A DNA stretch of 15,725 bases from Bacteroidetes bacterium UBA4416 (GCA_002390745.1 DGQK01000049.1:1-15725); one strand, 5' to 3'. Shown: positions 9,301-15,421, counted from the stretch's first letter. The notes: generated by a model from the letters alone, not told the origin. Program-made: numbers and translations.

Positions 9301-12115
9301 CAAGTGGGCTGGCGTTTTTCAGGTTATCCGAATTAAAACGCAGCAGGGCGGGATAATACTTTGCAATGACCAAACCGGTGTCCGTAGTCAAAAAATCACG
9401 GCTCAGAAAAGGCTCTCTGGCACCTTTAGGCACAAGTACGTTGGGCATGAATTTGGTTTCCGTGGAAAGATCAACCACAGTTGCGCCTGCGCCGATCTCC
9501 TTATCCGATGGGCGTTTTCCCGTTGGTGTACTTTGTACTAAAGTGAGCGATATGCTTTTTACTTCCAGGTCTTCCAGCCACTCGCAAAGCGCGCGCGCCA
9601 TTTCCTGTTCTACATTTCCATCCCGCTCTTCAATGTCCCTTTCTGTTTCTTCGCGCTGATATTTACCCGCGTAAGGTGTGCTTAGCCATTCGGAGGCTAC
9701 ACTTACACTTTGATGTTCCAGGTCAACTACTGCTTCGACTTCCAGGTTCTGTTCGCGCTCTGTGTAATCGTGAAGATGTACGGAAATAGCGTTGTCGTTA
9801 CGCGGTATCACTGTTGCCAGTATCTGCCGCTCTTTTTTAGCAATGGTGCCGTTATATTCCAGGTGCTGTTCTTCGCGCGGGTGATCCTGTAAGCCGGGAA
9901 GCAGGTTAGTGAGTTGTATAAACGCCTTTCTTTCATAGTCTATATCACTACCAGATTCGGGCTTTAAATCAATGGTTATTTTATCCTTAATCAGCTTTTC
10001 CAGCCATTGCTGAAGGGCCCTTTCCATGTCTGCCTGGCTGTGATGACTATTGCTGGTGATAATGCCGAGTTGATCAATAATGTCCATGTCCAGCCATACA
10101 AATTCGATGTTTGCCCTTTTCTCTTTGGGCAGGATCTCAACTTCGGCAGTGATACGTACCACAACTGTTTCCAGGTCTTTTAAATGCAGTGTGATTTTAC
10201 CGTTCTCATTTTTTGTATAGGCGCTCAGCTCACGACGGTAATGCCCCGGTATCTTATTTTTAATACCCGACCATTCACCTTCCGAAACCCTGACAATATC
10301 CGGAATTACCTTCCGTAATAGCTCCCAGTTTTTTTTACCGATGTTTTCGATGTTTTGGGAGTGATCCTCTGCTGGCGCAACTGGCAAGTTTTGTTCATCT
10401 TTTTCAGCAAGTGTAAGCGTAACGCCAGGCTCATTACGTAGCAGCTCAATGAGCCACTCTGTAAGCGCACGGGTCATTTCCTCGCTAATGTCACCATCGC
10501 GTTCGTCAATCTCCTCTTCACTTTCTTCACGGTCGTATTTCTCTACATACTGGGTGCAAAGCCATTCAGCCGTTACCCGTGCAGTGTGTGAAGCTGTGTT
10601 GAAGTCCATGCTGGAATGCAGTTGATCTCTGCCGCCAACGTTTTCTATAATGTCAACTTCGTAAAGATCGTTTTGGCGATGCGTGGCTGTGCAGAAAATG
10701 ATCTTCTGAAAAGCCCCCTTACCAATAACAACCTGGCCGCTCATCTTTTCTCCGGAAAGGGTTCTCAAGCCTGGCACCAGCTGCGCTAGTAGTTCCCAGG
10801 CTTTGCGGTAGTATTCAGGCACTTCTTCTTGTTCCTGAGTGAGGTCGATCTTATGTCCCTGGTGAATGATGTTGGTGAGCCACTGGTTCAAAAAGCTGTT
10901 CAGACTTTTCTTCAACTTCAGGTTGACGTAGGTCTTTCCATTTTTTTGCGGGTAGACTTCCTGGTAGCCAAACTGATCCTGGAAGGTAAGTGCCTCGGCC
11001 ATCTCCGTATCGGTAAGCAAACGGATCTGCATATCCGGATCGGCAACCATATCGCCATTCTGCTTGAAATAATGCGATAGCGCAATGATCGGGTAACCAT
11101 CCTTATCGAAGCTCACAAAATCATAATTGAGGTCCATGAGGCCGCCTTCGGGATCCTGTTGCGATTTACCGTGCATCCTGCCCGCCTTAATGTGCTCGGG
11201 TAGGTCAGGTATCACACGCAGGATCTTTTTGTAGATGGAGCTGTAAGGCTGCGCAACCGCTTTGGACGTGCTTTTCTTTTGCCAGCGGTAAAGCGATTTA
11301 AGAATGCGCTGGTGGCTTTGCCACATGCTTTCGATGGTTTTTTCGGTTACATCGGGTAGCTGCTCGTTAAACCATCGGCCAAACTTCTCACGCGTGATCT
11401 CGCTTGGCCTCATGCCTTTTTGCTCCTGCTTAACGGCCCATTTGTAAAACTTATCGAGTGCCTGGCGCTCCAGGTAATTTTGCTCATCACGCGAAAGCTC
11501 CTTGCTCTCTTTCAGGTTGAGCTCTGTCTGCGCACTTGCTGAACCTTTAATGACACTTTCACGATGGGTTGGCATTTTCTGCCCGTTAGGGAAAATGATC
11601 TTGCCTTCATCGAACAATGTGCGGGCCTCTTTGATGTGGGTTTTAGGAAGTGCAGCTAAGGATAAAAATGCATCGCCAAATTCCTGCTGGGCAAAATTGT
11701 TTGCAATAACCTCTGCCTTTGGCTTTGAAGGTTCAAACATCACGTAATTTTTGATCTGCCCGTCGTTAAGGGTGATCATCACAAAGCTGAACTCTTTCTT
11801 TTCCAGGTTGGTTTTAATAGCCTCTGCCGATGGGTTCAAAAGGAGATCGGGCCCATCCTGGTTTGTGGGAAGCGCGGCTTTTACCTGCTCCGCAAAATCG
11901 CGGGCCTGTTGCGTGTTGTCACCGTACCACATGCTTTTCATGCGGCTGTGCCTGAAGCTCATCGCCCTCAATTTGGGCTGAAGCTGCGGCGAAGGTTCAG
12001 CGTCGAACTTGATCTCGATACCGCCTTGCTTTTCATTTTCAGTAATGGCTGTAACGGCGCTGGCCCATTGCGTGGAGCTTACGGCGGTTGTTTTGCCCTC
12101 TTTACCTTTTTTCAT
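6326..12115 (-). CDS. Giant polyvalent protein with C-terminal N6-adenine DNA methylase
   Basis: This 1929-residue protein ends in a gamma-type N6-adenine methyltransferase domain. The SAM-binding motif I EPSVGTGHF is at residues 1762-1770 and catalytic NPPYGEF at 1833-1839, preceded by the helical ALYEYYTPEEVV region at about 1730. The protein stops about 85 residues after NPPY, so no target-recognition domain is fused. The N-terminal 1700 residues are built of repeats. Four divergent modules begin near residues 293, 437, 594 and 729; the first contains HYFKQNGDMVADPDM (348-362) and recalls DUF6908. Two copies of another module sharing PNVLVP (residues 891-896 and 1189-1194) run to about 1026 and 1322. 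A further accessory-looking domain (YKWGLYASKGFGDYQGGG) lies near 1450. It is the first gene of the operon, upstream of the SNF2 helicase. The DarB-like protection role is inferred from architecture and pairing. Methylation itself is likely, but the target is unknown. Confidence 0.92.
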   Translation of the reverse strand: MKKGKEGKTTAVSSTQWASAVTAITENEKQGGIEIKFDAEPSPQLQPKLRAMSFRHSRMKSMWYGDNTQQARDFAEQVKAALPTNQDGPDLLLNPSAEAIKTNLEKKEFSFVMITLNDGQIKNYVMFEPSKPKAEVIANNFAQQEFGDAFLSLAALPKTHIKEARTLFDEGKIIFPNGQKMPTHRESVIKGSASAQTELNLKESKELSRDEQNYLERQALDKFYKWAVKQEQKGMRPSEITREKFGRWFNEQLPDVTEKTIESMWQSHQRILKSLYRWQKKSTSKAVAQPYSSIYKKILRVIPDLPEHIKAGRMHGKSQQDPEGGLMDLNYDFVSFDKDGYPIIALSHYFKQNGDMVADPDMQIRLLTDTEMAEALTFQDQFGYQEVYPQKNGKTYVNLKLKKSLNSFLNQWLTNIIHQGHKIDLTQEQEEVPEYYRKAWELLAQLVPGLRTLSGEKMSGQVVIGKGAFQKIIFCTATHRQNDLYEVDIIENVGGRDQLHSSMDFNTASHTARVTAEWLCTQYVEKYDREESEEEIDERDGDISEEMTRALTEWLIELLRNEPGVTLTLAEKDEQNLPVAPAEDHSQNIENIGKKNWELLRKVIPDIVRVSEGEWSGIKNKIPGHYRRELSAYTKNENGKITLHLKDLETVVVRITAEVEILPKEKRANIEFVWLDMDIIDQLGIITSNSHHSQADMERALQQWLEKLIKDKITIDLKPESGSDIDYERKAFIQLTNLLPGLQDHPREEQHLEYNGTIAKKERQILATVIPRNDNAISVHLHDYTEREQNLEVEAVVDLEHQSVSVASEWLSTPYAGKYQREETERDIEERDGNVEQEMARALCEWLEDLEVKSISLTLVQSTPTGKRPSDKEIGAGATVVDLSTETKFMPNVLVPKGAREPFLSRDFLTTDTGLVIAKYYPALLRFNSDNLKNASPLELYLLSQLKNPFDYGIQLSMYEIGQAWFGDTGKGVFDKLGLPSDLHYPYVSVDLGYQDIQSLGQVIFETAGSVQRNLVMAVVNYRPMADPERGAELLRSEIAKHVVALRSSARKEDMEDAIKNLQDSLKVVEAYLQKQPGVKGVYTSTLPEFDARAMASLIASQKYLANAWSISHDRKTLSKTSFDAEETKQLQAFFAIYVMEDKETQRKYQGEYERLQKSLKTVAKTGEDTYPVSGSITMDLKYHDRHVPNVLVPAGTQEPFYSHVWQYYDMQSVLKKNFPNLRKLNSDNLSTATPLELFELIQMGQPVKYNIFVDRQKLIHEWEKRGKSAFQAIGYPTESAYPYVSLNLGYESVQSLEDILFEGNNEGDEWWSVASLYRPVANISKGITIVEHLISKQKRESSNYINSKTGKPKQEYKEAHKAAEFTINGLKESLAVLKYYQDHRSHTRPATKEDSNSDPLTNDSGVYTKQTAGDHLEEIVIPMPKTAQYQARIELAKTSAGTYKWGLYASKGFGDYQGGGYAPGVTDKDFPNREAALKAAIVEHRSRLKELIASKDTILNNEVKKNKQLNMALDALNTFAKENGILEDALEENVTGIIRGLEAAYWKKEDNEYAVNKVFIKGMAYDQARLREAIRGKLEKLPIATVDQIKEELSQKFKERRPFATYEKGLVTIGKKGDARKAALIAAYVDDMIIDNDLGNKRKAPVMTFLVELLFSESPLLADLPQHIETPTPTPKPMKKKSQYELNKEIEAFIDEKDKTGAYYNEEERNYLRQYTGSGGLLKEGASGRGALYEYYTPEEVVKKMWDMAYYYGYDGGNVLEPSVGTGHFLKYAPKSAIVFGFETNHYSARIAQILYPHAHIHEKAFETLFFAGNIHLKDKFENPEHSLVIGNPPYGEFTGKYAGMGEKQHTGATEYDQYFILRGLDVLKKGGLLVFLIPSNFMTNNDKYARVKEKIAAKAELLDCYRLPGRLFQTTDIGTDILVLKRI

Positions 12116-12305
12116 CGAAACCTTACGTGTTGGAATAGAACAATGCGCTTAAGGCACTCCGGCGCTAATAGCCTGCATCATGGTTCCAGCGGGCTTCGAT
12201 GCTTTTGAAAGACACCAAAACACAGCGCTTAAGGAAAAGCACTTTTGCAAGGCTTATACAACCTGGAAAATGTTCTTAAGGACTTTTATTTTTCTGCACC
12301 TGAGC

Positions 12306-12457
12306 GCCTGAGAAAAAATCACTCTTTAAAGCGATCTTTAAATGGAGGCCTTTAAGGCTTTTGTTTTTTAGAGTTCTTAAGGCCTGATAAAAAAATACTC
12401 TTTAAAGCAATTTTAAAATGGAGGCTGTTAAGACCTTTTGTTTTTTTTGCCCTTATA
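12306..12457. repeat. Two 76-base imperfect tandem repeats
   Basis: Two adjacent units start at GCCTGA (12306 and 12382). Each has, in the same order, an A-run, ACTCTTTAAAGC, a TTTAAA-like stretch, ATGGAGGC, a TTAAG core, and TTTTGTTTTTT. The CTTTAAAG palindromes sit exactly 76 bases apart (12324 and 12400). By eye roughly three quarters of positions match. Weaker related copies appear on both sides: TGGAAAATGTTCTTAAGGAC near 12264-12283 and a partial unit from about 12459. The array therefore probably once extended further. Confidence 0.75.
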
Positions 12458-12575
12458 AGACTTGCAAAAAATTGCTTGTACTAAGGGCATAAAAAATACC
12501 AGCTCTAAAGAACGTTTAGAAAATAAAATTACTGCGTGTAGTTGGGAGATTAGTTTCAGCCTTTTGACGGAAGTA

Positions 12576-12685
12576 ACAACTTTTACAAAACTGAACGGCC
12601 TGTATTTTTAAACCTGTGTAATAGTAAGGCTTTTGAAAGAAACTGAGAAAATGCGTGTTGTAGAATGGCTACAACTTTTACAAAA
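12576..12685. repeat. 15-base direct repeat pair ACAACTTTTACAAAA
   Basis: The exact 15-base sequence ACAACTTTTACAAAA occurs at 12576-12590 and again at 12671-12685, 95 bases apart. The second copy directly precedes the terminator hairpin. The pair could be a protein-binding site or a recombination scar. No function is demonstrated by the sequence. Confidence 0.6.
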
Positions 12686-12697
12686 ACGAAGGGCAAC

Positions 12698-12727
12698 AAA
12701 AAAGCCCGGTCTGAAAAGACCGGGCTT
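12698..12727 (-). terminator. Rho-independent terminator between DUF305 gene and big operon
   Basis: AAGCCCGGTCT at 12702-12712 and AGACCGGGCTT at 12717-12727 form a perfect 11-bp, GC-rich stem with a four-base loop. Read on the minus strand, the stem is followed by a run of six T (12703-12698, counting the stem end). It lies about 160 bases downstream of the DUF305 gene on that strand, and it would stop readthrough into the leader of the methylase-helicase operon. There is no T-run on the plus-strand side, so termination is directional. Confidence 0.88.
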
Positions 12728-12736
12728 CCACCCAAG

Positions 12737-12759
12737 AATAGAACCAGGTCGGTTCTATT
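12737..12759. repeat. 9-bp inverted repeat next to the terminator
   Basis: AATAGAACC at 12737-12745 and GGTTCTATT at 12751-12759 are perfect inverted arms around a 5-base spacer. The structure lies nine bases from the terminator stem, on the side transcription reaches first. Neither strand has a convincing T-run, so it may be an upstream RNA hairpin that protects or reinforces the terminator, or a protein site. Confidence 0.6.
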
Positions 12760-12885
12760 TATACATTTAGAATGCGATTTTATATTTCATGTAAGAGCCA
12801 ATATTAAAGCTATTTTTCCAGATGCTTATCTTAGATCGTGTATCAGGAAGTTAACTCTTTAGTACTTTGTAAAATGATACATCAG

Positions 12886-13383
12886 TTATTTCGCCTCCAG
12901 CTCTTTAATTTTCGCTTTCATCTGCTCAATTTCTTTTTGCTGGGCTTCAACAATATTTTTGCCAAGCTCTATTACTTCAGGATCTTTTAAATCTGCCTGC
13001 TCGACCATTAGAATAGCCGCAGCGTGGTGCGGGATCATGCTTTTAAGGAATTGCTTATCTGACACGGTGGCTTGTTTGCGAATGCCCATAAAGAAAGCTA
13101 CCAGCAATATTGCGCTTATGCCCATTATAAGTACATTCCACTTAGCGTTCATATACATTTTGCGCATCACCATCAGTTCTATGAGCACCATTGGCATGGT
13201 CATAAGGCCCGCCATGTAAAACTGGTTAATGTTTGGGATCACGTTGGCGAAACGATCTACCATAGCATACATAAGGGCATACATGGCGATAAAAGATAAC
13301 AAGATCATTACTCCGAGCTTAACGTAAACGTTTCCGTGATTGTTATGCGACCGCATGGTGGCGTGGTTGTTATGTGTTTCCAT
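12886..13383 (-). CDS. DUF305-type membrane protein
   Basis: This 165-residue protein has a His/Asn-rich N-terminus (ETHNNHATMRSHNNH), three predicted membrane segments at about residues 22-42, 56-74 and 82-100, and a C-terminal segment with the DUF305 signature SMIPHHAAAILMVEQ (about 115-129). It finishes in a charged helix (QQKEIEQMKAKIKELEAK). The conserved MIPHH and the His-rich N-terminus suggest metal binding. In Bacteroidota such proteins often accompany copper or heavy-metal resistance genes, but none is visible here. It is a single-gene unit ending at the hairpin terminator about 160 bases downstream. A possible small plus-strand ORF diverges from it 42 bases upstream. The family assignment is firm; the physiological role is not known. 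Confidence 0.9.
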   Translation of the reverse strand: METHNNHATMRSHNNHGNVYVKLGVMILLSFIAMYALMYAMVDRFANVIPNINQFYMAGLMTMPMVLIELMVMRKMYMNAKWNVLIMGISAILLVAFFMGIRKQATVSDKQFLKSMIPHHAAAILMVEQADLKDPEVIELGKNIVEAQQKEIEQMKAKIKELEAK

Positions 13384-13425
13384 AGTTTATTTTTTTAAGG
13401 TTACTTGCAGCATGATTTTTTGGGA

Positions 13426-13569
13426 ATGAACCATTTTAAAATCCTTAAAATGATCGCACCCGCTTTTCTGATTGCTATTGCCATCTTTGTTTCAATTTTA
13501 ACGCCAGCTCTTATGTTGTTGAAAACAATTATCAAGAGGCATAATGTAATAGAAAGTTCGGGACAATAA
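13426..13569 (+). CDS. Possible 47-aa single-pass membrane peptide
   Basis: An ATG at 13426 opens 47 codons ending in TAA at 13567-13569. The peptide starts MNHFKILKMIAPAFLIAIAI and continues hydrophobic to about residue 30. A positively charged segment (KTIIKRHN) and a polar tail follow. This is the layout of a small single-pass membrane protein. It is transcribed divergently from the DUF305 gene with only 42 bases between the two starts, so any promoters would overlap. Support is the coherent membrane-peptide layout and the divergent position. Against it, T-rich DNA easily encodes hydrophobic peptides by chance. I do not know a family for it. Confidence 0.4.
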   Translation: MNHFKILKMIAPAFLIAIAIFVSILTPALMLLKTIIKRHNVIESSGQ

Positions 13570-13681
13570 ATTGGGCGCTGTTGTAAAATTTTGGTTATGA
13601 TTTGTAAGATTTACTGATGCGGAAGGCCTCGCGATTGGGTCAAGCTTGCTAAAAAGTAAGATAACCTTATATTTACAATAC

Positions 13682-13697
13682 GAACATCATAATGTTC
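13682..13697. repeat. Palindrome GAACAT-N4-ATGTTC
   Basis: GAACAT at 13682-13687 and ATGTTC at 13692-13697 are perfect 6-base inverted arms with a four-base spacer. The site lies about 40 bases beyond the stop of the Rnk-like gene. Neither strand has the T-run of a terminator, so an operator-like protein site is as likely as an RNA hairpin. Confidence 0.45.
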
Positions 13698-13737
13698 ATT
13701 TAACCCACTATATAACTATGATATTTGACAAAATCGA

Positions 13738-14100
13738 TCACTCATTTGTGACCCGGATAATTTTCAGCTGGCGGGCACCTGTTGGCATAAGCCATTTAAA
13801 GGAATAGGCTTCTTTAAATCCGATAAGAGCGATGCTAATGGGTGCAAAAATGGACACTTTACGTTTGCTAAGATCCGCCTCTTCCGGTAAAACAATCTTC
13901 ATCCGGATGGGTGCATTTAAAGTATCCTGAATGTACTCTACTGTTGAGTTTAAACTCACAACATTATCCTTTAGTTCTGAATCACTAACTATTTGCGCTT
14001 TTGAAAGCTCCATGCCCAGCTGTTTTCCTTCTGGTGTTTTTATTTTCTGCAAAAGAGAAGATAGCTTCTTGTAAACAGATTCTGATATGATAGGTTTCAT
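13738..14100 (-). CDS. Rnk / GreA-GreB C-terminal-like protein
   Basis: This 120-residue protein resembles the Rnk and GreA/GreB C-terminal family. It has a short helical N-terminus (about residues 1-45) followed by the FKBP-like domain, with the diagnostic stretch SIALIGFKEAYSFKWLMP at about residues 88-105 and a terminal beta strand (RQLKIIRV). It lacks the long GreA coiled-coil that enters the RNA polymerase secondary channel, as expected for Rnk-like proteins. Members bind RNA polymerase and affect transcription elongation or nucleotide metabolism. The exact role of these Bacteroidota versions is unclear. A possible 40-residue ORF lies 4 bases upstream on the same strand. The family call is fairly secure, and a functional equivalence to Rnk is not implied. 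Confidence 0.82.
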   Translation of the reverse strand: MKPIISESVYKKLSSLLQKIKTPEGKQLGMELSKAQIVSDSELKDNVVSLNSTVEYIQDTLNAPIRMKIVLPEEADLSKRKVSIFAPISIALIGFKEAYSFKWLMPTGARQLKIIRVTNE

Positions 14101-14104
14101 AGTT

Positions 14105-14227
14105 TTAGGTTTTAATTGGTTTTTGTTTACTTATTTCCAGAAAAGCTTTAGTCAGAGCTATTTTCTTTTCTTTAACGGATCTATGCTTAAGAATGATCTT
14201 ATTTAATAGTTTTAAAAAATGTTCCAT
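14105..14227 (-). CDS. Possible 40-aa basic peptide upstream of the Rnk-like gene
   Basis: ATG (plus-strand CAT at 14225-14227) opens 40 codons, ending in TAA at 14105-14107, four bases before the start of the Rnk-like gene. The peptide starts MEHFLKLLNKIILKHRSVKE and ends in KQKPIKT. It is Lys-rich and probably helical, with no hydrophobic anchor. Close spacing and the same strand make it a candidate leader or accessory gene co-translated with the Rnk-like protein. I know no family for it, and at this length chance is a real alternative. Confidence 0.4.
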   Translation of the reverse strand: MEHFLKLLNKIILKHRSVKEKKIALTKAFLEISKQKPIKT

Positions 14228-14586
14228 ATAAAAATGTGTTGGATATTATGCAGCTCATTCGATTAAAAATAAAACAGAGTTTAAACTATCATAAAATAAG
14301 TAGAAATTCCCCGCTAACAATAGTCTGTGGGGGCTAATGCACAAAGGCCTTATTGTTGGAAGAAAAAACGAGTTTCCTGATCCTTACAGCGGGAATACAC
14401 CAGAGGTATTTCGAAATATAAATGCTATTGCCCATTGATGTTCTTGAGCAAATCTATTGAAATTAAAATTAGGTATACCGTTAAGATTTGTTATTTAGCA
14501 AGTGTATGCGTCTTTATAGGGTACACGGATTCGTAAATTAGGGTACTTGGTTTATTTAACCTGCTCAGGAGAACAAAAGGCTAATC
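14228..14586. other. AT-rich intergenic stretch without a supported gene
   Basis: This 359-base, AT-rich stretch holds no gene I can support. The only readable frame is a 33-codon plus-strand ORF (14337-14438) starting MHKGLIVGRKNEFPDPYSG, which could be a gene fragment. The 8-base sequence TAGGGTAC occurs twice near 14516-14546. The promoter of the small ORF and Rnk-like gene should lie at the left side of the stretch, but I cannot identify convincing -33/-7 elements. Confidence 0.5.
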
Positions 14587-15021
14587 TTACCTCATAATGG
14601 TATTCTCCATCTCAATGGCCTTCGGAAATAGAATATTATTCTCCTGGTGTGTATGAAAATGCAGGTCTTTTTCAAATTCTTTAAAATCAGATAAAACTCC
14701 ATTAAACTTATTATCGGTTTTGTTAAGAGGATATACATTGCCTAAAAGGCTTGCAATTTGTCTGAACCTATTCGTCTCCAATTCGTGCTCCTGTAAAAAA
14801 GTTTTAACGGGGCTTTCTATAGAGGATAGATGAGGATTTTCCATTTTTTTGCTCTCCTGCCTTGCCAAAGCTATTTTTCGGGTATGTGGAAAAAGTAAGT
14901 CTTCTTCCTTTTTCATGTGTAGGATCAATTCCTGCGATGCTTCAAGAAAGAGTTCATTCATTCTGATAAGCTCGGGATGCTGTTTACTGGAAGAGTACAA
15001 GATTATTTTTTCGATAAACAT
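14587..15021 (-). pseudogene. N-terminally truncated ScdA/RIC-type di-iron repair protein
   Basis: The 144-residue product matches the C-terminal hemerythrin-like domain of RIC proteins (ScdA/YtfE/NorA). These di-iron proteins repair iron-sulfur clusters damaged by nitric oxide or oxidative stress. Visible ligand motifs are H35-x3-E39 (HMKKE, followed by EDLLFPH), H79 (EHELE) and H123-x3-E127 (HTHQE, followed by NNILFP). Full family members are about 220-245 residues, with an N-terminal ScdA_N/DUF542 domain and a first helix bearing a His ligand (HHxY-type). Both are missing. Homology begins near ILYSSSKQHPELI, and the in-frame sequence upstream hits a stop 13 codons before the ATG. With one His ligand gone, a normal di-iron site is unlikely, so I call this a remnant, although a shortened working protein cannot be excluded. 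Confidence 0.75.
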
Positions 15022-15053
15022 GGAAACCCAGAGTTCGGATGTAGCTAACCAGG

Positions 15054-15206
15054 TTTAAAGTAGGGGATCATGTTGAAGTGGAATATGGCATGGTGCCAGA
15101 GCCAGCTACTATATTAGATGTAGGTGAAAACAAGTATCACATCGCTTACGATAAAAAAGTATTTGGTACCAAATGGGTACCCGAAAAGCAGGTGAAAAAA
15201 TTATAA
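15054..15206 (+). pseudogene. Tudor/SH3-like small protein lacking a start codon
   Basis: A plus-strand frame ending in TAA at 15204-15206 encodes a coherent small beta-barrel-like domain. It begins FKVGDHVEVEYGMVPEPATI and ends with KWVPEKQVKKL, resembling Tudor/Agenet/SH3-like folds. The frame is closed upstream by TAG at 15042-15044, and the only internal ATG (15090) falls inside the domain, leaving 38 residues. A different frame opens with ATG at 15020 (METQSSDVANQ), and removing a single base near 15053 would join it to the domain. The gene has therefore either lost its start in a rearrangement or carries a frameshift. It lies head-to-head with the truncated RIC gene. Use of a non-ATG start is a less likely alternative. 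The function is unknown. Confidence 0.5.
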
Positions 15207-15365
15207 GAAGCGTTTTTTATTAGTTTTAAAATACCCCGGTAATTAAACCTGCTGGGGCGCTTTGCGTTACGTAAGAACCTTCTATATTTAATTTATAAAT
15301 TCGCTTATATTGATAAAACAGCAAGATTGGCGTACATTTATAGCGCTTAGCAGGTAGTTGGACTA

Positions 15366-15387
15366 AACCGCCTGAGGCGGCAGTTTT
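15366..15387. repeat. GC-rich hairpin CCGCC-TGA-GGCGG
   Basis: CCGCC (15368-15372) and GGCGG (15376-15380) pair around TGA. AAA before and TTT after extend the stem across a short bulge. It lies 84 bases before the integrase-like start in otherwise AT-rich DNA. It may be a plus-strand terminator (a T-run follows at 15384-15387) or a subterminal palindrome of an IS91-like element end. Confidence 0.6.
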
Positions 15388-15421
15388 GTTACCTCATTTT
15401 ACTTAGCAGATCTCACCTTTG

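Larger units (their letters stand above)
12116..12885. other. Repeat-rich gene-free leader of the polyvalent operon
   Basis: I see no convincing gene in these 770 bases. The region is AT-rich and packed with short repeats: two 76-base imperfect tandem units, four CTTAAG palindromes (12148, 12228, 12275, 12376), two CTTTAAAG palindromes, a 15-base direct repeat (12576 and 12671), a 12-base repeat GCTTTTGAAAGA (12201 and 12629), and two hairpins at 12702-12759. The promoter of the large minus-strand operon must lie here or at its left end. I could not fix a clear Bacteroidota -33/-7 pair. The repeats could be regulator sites or iteron-like sequences of a replication or transfer origin. Confidence 0.6.

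Noticed and set aside
12665..12862. A 65-codon plus-strand ORF starting MATTFTKTKGNKK
   Set aside because: It runs through the terminator hairpin and the adjacent inverted repeat, has no recognisable domain, and is better explained as a chance frame in structured intergenic DNA.
15020..15058. Reading METQSSDVANQV as the true start of a plus-strand gene
   Set aside because: The frame stops at 15056-15058 and reaches the Tudor/SH3-like domain only if one base is removed. I kept it as a frameshift hypothesis and not as a feature.
12886..15206. A toxin-antitoxin or defence system in the cargo region
   Set aside because: The small proteins were checked for toxin, nuclease or antitoxin motifs. 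They are DUF305, Rnk-like and RIC-like, with no paired overlapping genes that fit such a system.
15230..15275. CCCCGGT...ACCTGCTGGGG as a terminator
   Set aside because: The arms pair only through short blocks with mismatches and a large loop, and no T-run follows on either strand.
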